This document shows positions 50,052-50,922 of a stretch of DNA of 50,922 nucleotides, one piece after another. Both the position numbers and the translations under genes were made by a program. Each line of letters begins with the position of its first letter. Position 1 is the first letter of the stretch. Under the pieces are notes generated by a model. The model was not told the DNA's origin and did no database searches. It saw only the letters and a program-made list of their open reading frames with translations. Source of the DNA: Auxenochlorella pyrenoidosa (taxonomy: Eukaryota; Chlorophyta; Trebouxiophyceae; Chlorellales; Chlorellaceae). The stretch lies in contig KQ482046.1 in the NCBI GenBank assembly GCA_001430745.1, forward strand, positions 17,850-68,771, given 5' to 3'.

Positions 50052-50922
50052 ATGTTATTAAATCTTCGCGACGACTCCTTGATTACACTTTCTCCAACTT
50101 ATAAAACATTTTTATTCGACAATGATTTTCAATCATTATTTCCAGAAATTTTTTTATCAACAGCTGCTATTCTTTTATTAGTTTATGGCGTAGTTTTTAG
50201 CACTTCAAAACAAAAAAATTATCCTTTACTTCTGACAAACATTTGTTGGCTTTCTCTTTTAGCTCTTGTTTTTACATTTGTTCTACTAGTAAATAGTCCT
50301 GTTGAAAACGCTCTTCTCTGTTATAATACTTTAATCATCGATAATTTTACGAGTTTTATCAAAGGGTTAATTCTATTCAGTAGCTTCTTTTGTATTTTTA
50401 TTTCACTAGACTATATAAAACAAGAATCAATAAATGCATTTGAATGTATTCTTTTATTAATCTTTTCTACCTCTAGCATGTTGTTTTTAGTTTCTTCTGC
50501 TGATTTTATTTCTCTCTATCTAGCGATCGAATTACAAAGTTTATGTTTTTATGTATTAGCAGCTCTCAAAAGAAATTCGGAGTTTTCTACGGAAGCAGGT
50601 TTAAAATATTTTCTACTTGGCGCATTTTCTTCGGGACTTCTGTTATTTGGCTGTTCTCTAATCTATGGTTTTACTGGAGTGACTAATTTCTCCGAACTCG
50701 CTCGAATTTTCACAGGGGGTACACAAGAAATTATGACAACTGCGACGTCTTTACCGGCATGTGAATTAGGAATGGTTTTCTTGTTAGTGGGTTTTCTTTT
50801 TAAAATTACAGCAGTTCCTTTTCATATGTGGTCACCAGATGTTTACGAAGGGGCCCCTACTCCAGTCACAGCTTTTTTCTTGATTGTACCTAAAGCAGCT
50901 CTTTTCGGTGTATTTCTTCGAA
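50052..50922 (+). CDS. nad2: NADH dehydrogenase subunit 2, 5' part (cut by window end)
   Basis: 290 codons are visible, from the ATG at 50052 to the window edge; a complete Nad2 is usually near 490-510 residues. LYLAIELQSLCFYVLAALKRNSEFSTEAGLKYFLLGAFSSG and FKITAVPFHMWSPDVYEGAPTPVTAFFLIVPKAALFG are the NuoN/Nad2 proton-channel motifs, including the membrane glutamate (AIELQS) and lysines. Antiporter-like subunit of the complex I membrane arm. No intron in the visible part. Confidence 0.97.
   Translation, partial: MLLNLRDDSLITLSPTYKTFLFDNDFQSLFPEIFLSTAAILLLVYGVVFSTSKQKNYPLLLTNICWLSLLALVFTFVLLVNSPVENALLCYNTLIIDNFTSFIKGLILFSSFFCIFISLDYIKQESINAFECILLLIFSTSSMLFLVSSADFISLYLAIELQSLCFYVLAALKRNSEFSTEAGLKYFLLGAFSSGLLLFGCSLIYGFTGVTNFSELARIFTGGTQEIMTTATSLPACELGMVFLLVGFLFKITAVPFHMWSPDVYEGAPTPVTAFFLIVPKAALFGVFLR

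Overview
The window is a 50.9-kb piece of a mitochondrial genome, AT-rich throughout, most likely from a green alga. The case for a mitochondrion is direct: cox2, cox3, cob, seven nad genes, five ATP-synthase genes, tatC, nine mitochondrial-type ribosomal protein genes, a large-subunit rRNA gene and 27 tRNA genes. The code is standard: tryptophan is TGG, read by a single CCA tRNA, and rps2 ends on TGA. atp1, atp4, nad7, nad9, tatC and rpl5-rpl6-rps13-rps11 together fit a gene-rich green-lineage mitochondrion (a trebouxiophyte or early-branching chlorophyte is my best guess). A streptophyte alga or a heterokont cannot be excluded without a phylogeny. rrs, cox1, nad4, nad5, rps3, rps8, rps10, rps19 and rpl16 were not seen and may lie outside; a 5S rRNA gene was not found.

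Layout. 0.4-4 kb (minus): trnY, atp8, atp4, trnL(uaa), trnR(ucu). 4.7-9.1 kb (plus): trnI(gau), cox2, cox3, nad7. 9.7-15 kb (minus): trnE, atp9, a CAU tRNA, then rnl, which is split by a group I intron carrying a LAGLIDADG gene. 16-19.2 kb (plus): rpl5-rpl6-rps13-rps11, a remnant of the bacterial ribosomal-protein operon. 19.5-21.4 kb (minus): atp6, trnH, trnG(ucc), trnP. 22.4-34.9 kb (plus): tRNA genes N, Q, F, S, V, L and A, then nad9, trnM, cob, trnS(gcu), trnD, nad3, trnK, trnfM, rps2, trnG(gcc), rps14. 36.4-43.8 kb (minus): tatC, nad6, nad4L, trnR(acg), trnT, trnW, atp1, nad1. 44.2 kb to the end (plus): trnL(caa), rps4, rps12, rps7, trnC, nad2 (cut by the window edge).

The tRNA set covers all 20 amino acids. 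No gene encodes its 3' CCA. The proteins belong to complexes I, III, IV and V, the mitoribosome and the Tat translocase.

The intergenic DNA is unusual. Nearly every spacer of more than 300 bases holds short palindromes from a few dispersed families, called here A (arms TCCTTTCTTT/AAAGAAAGGA, loop TTC or GAA), B (TCCTTTTTCGT/ACGAAAAAGGA, variable centre), C (TCCCATTTTTG/CAAAAATGGGA), D (CAAAAATTGAAAAAATT and its complement), F (CCTGTTTTTT..AAAAAACAGG) and G (CAAAAAAT-ATC-ATTTTTTG). A, B and C often occur together as a composite module. Separately, many genes are followed by a private hairpin of 13-19 bp, probably a transcript 3' end. Three pieces of DNA stand out: a decayed protein-like stretch near 35.5-35.84 kb, a perfect 24-bp inverted repeat near 29.1 kb and the L2449 intron.
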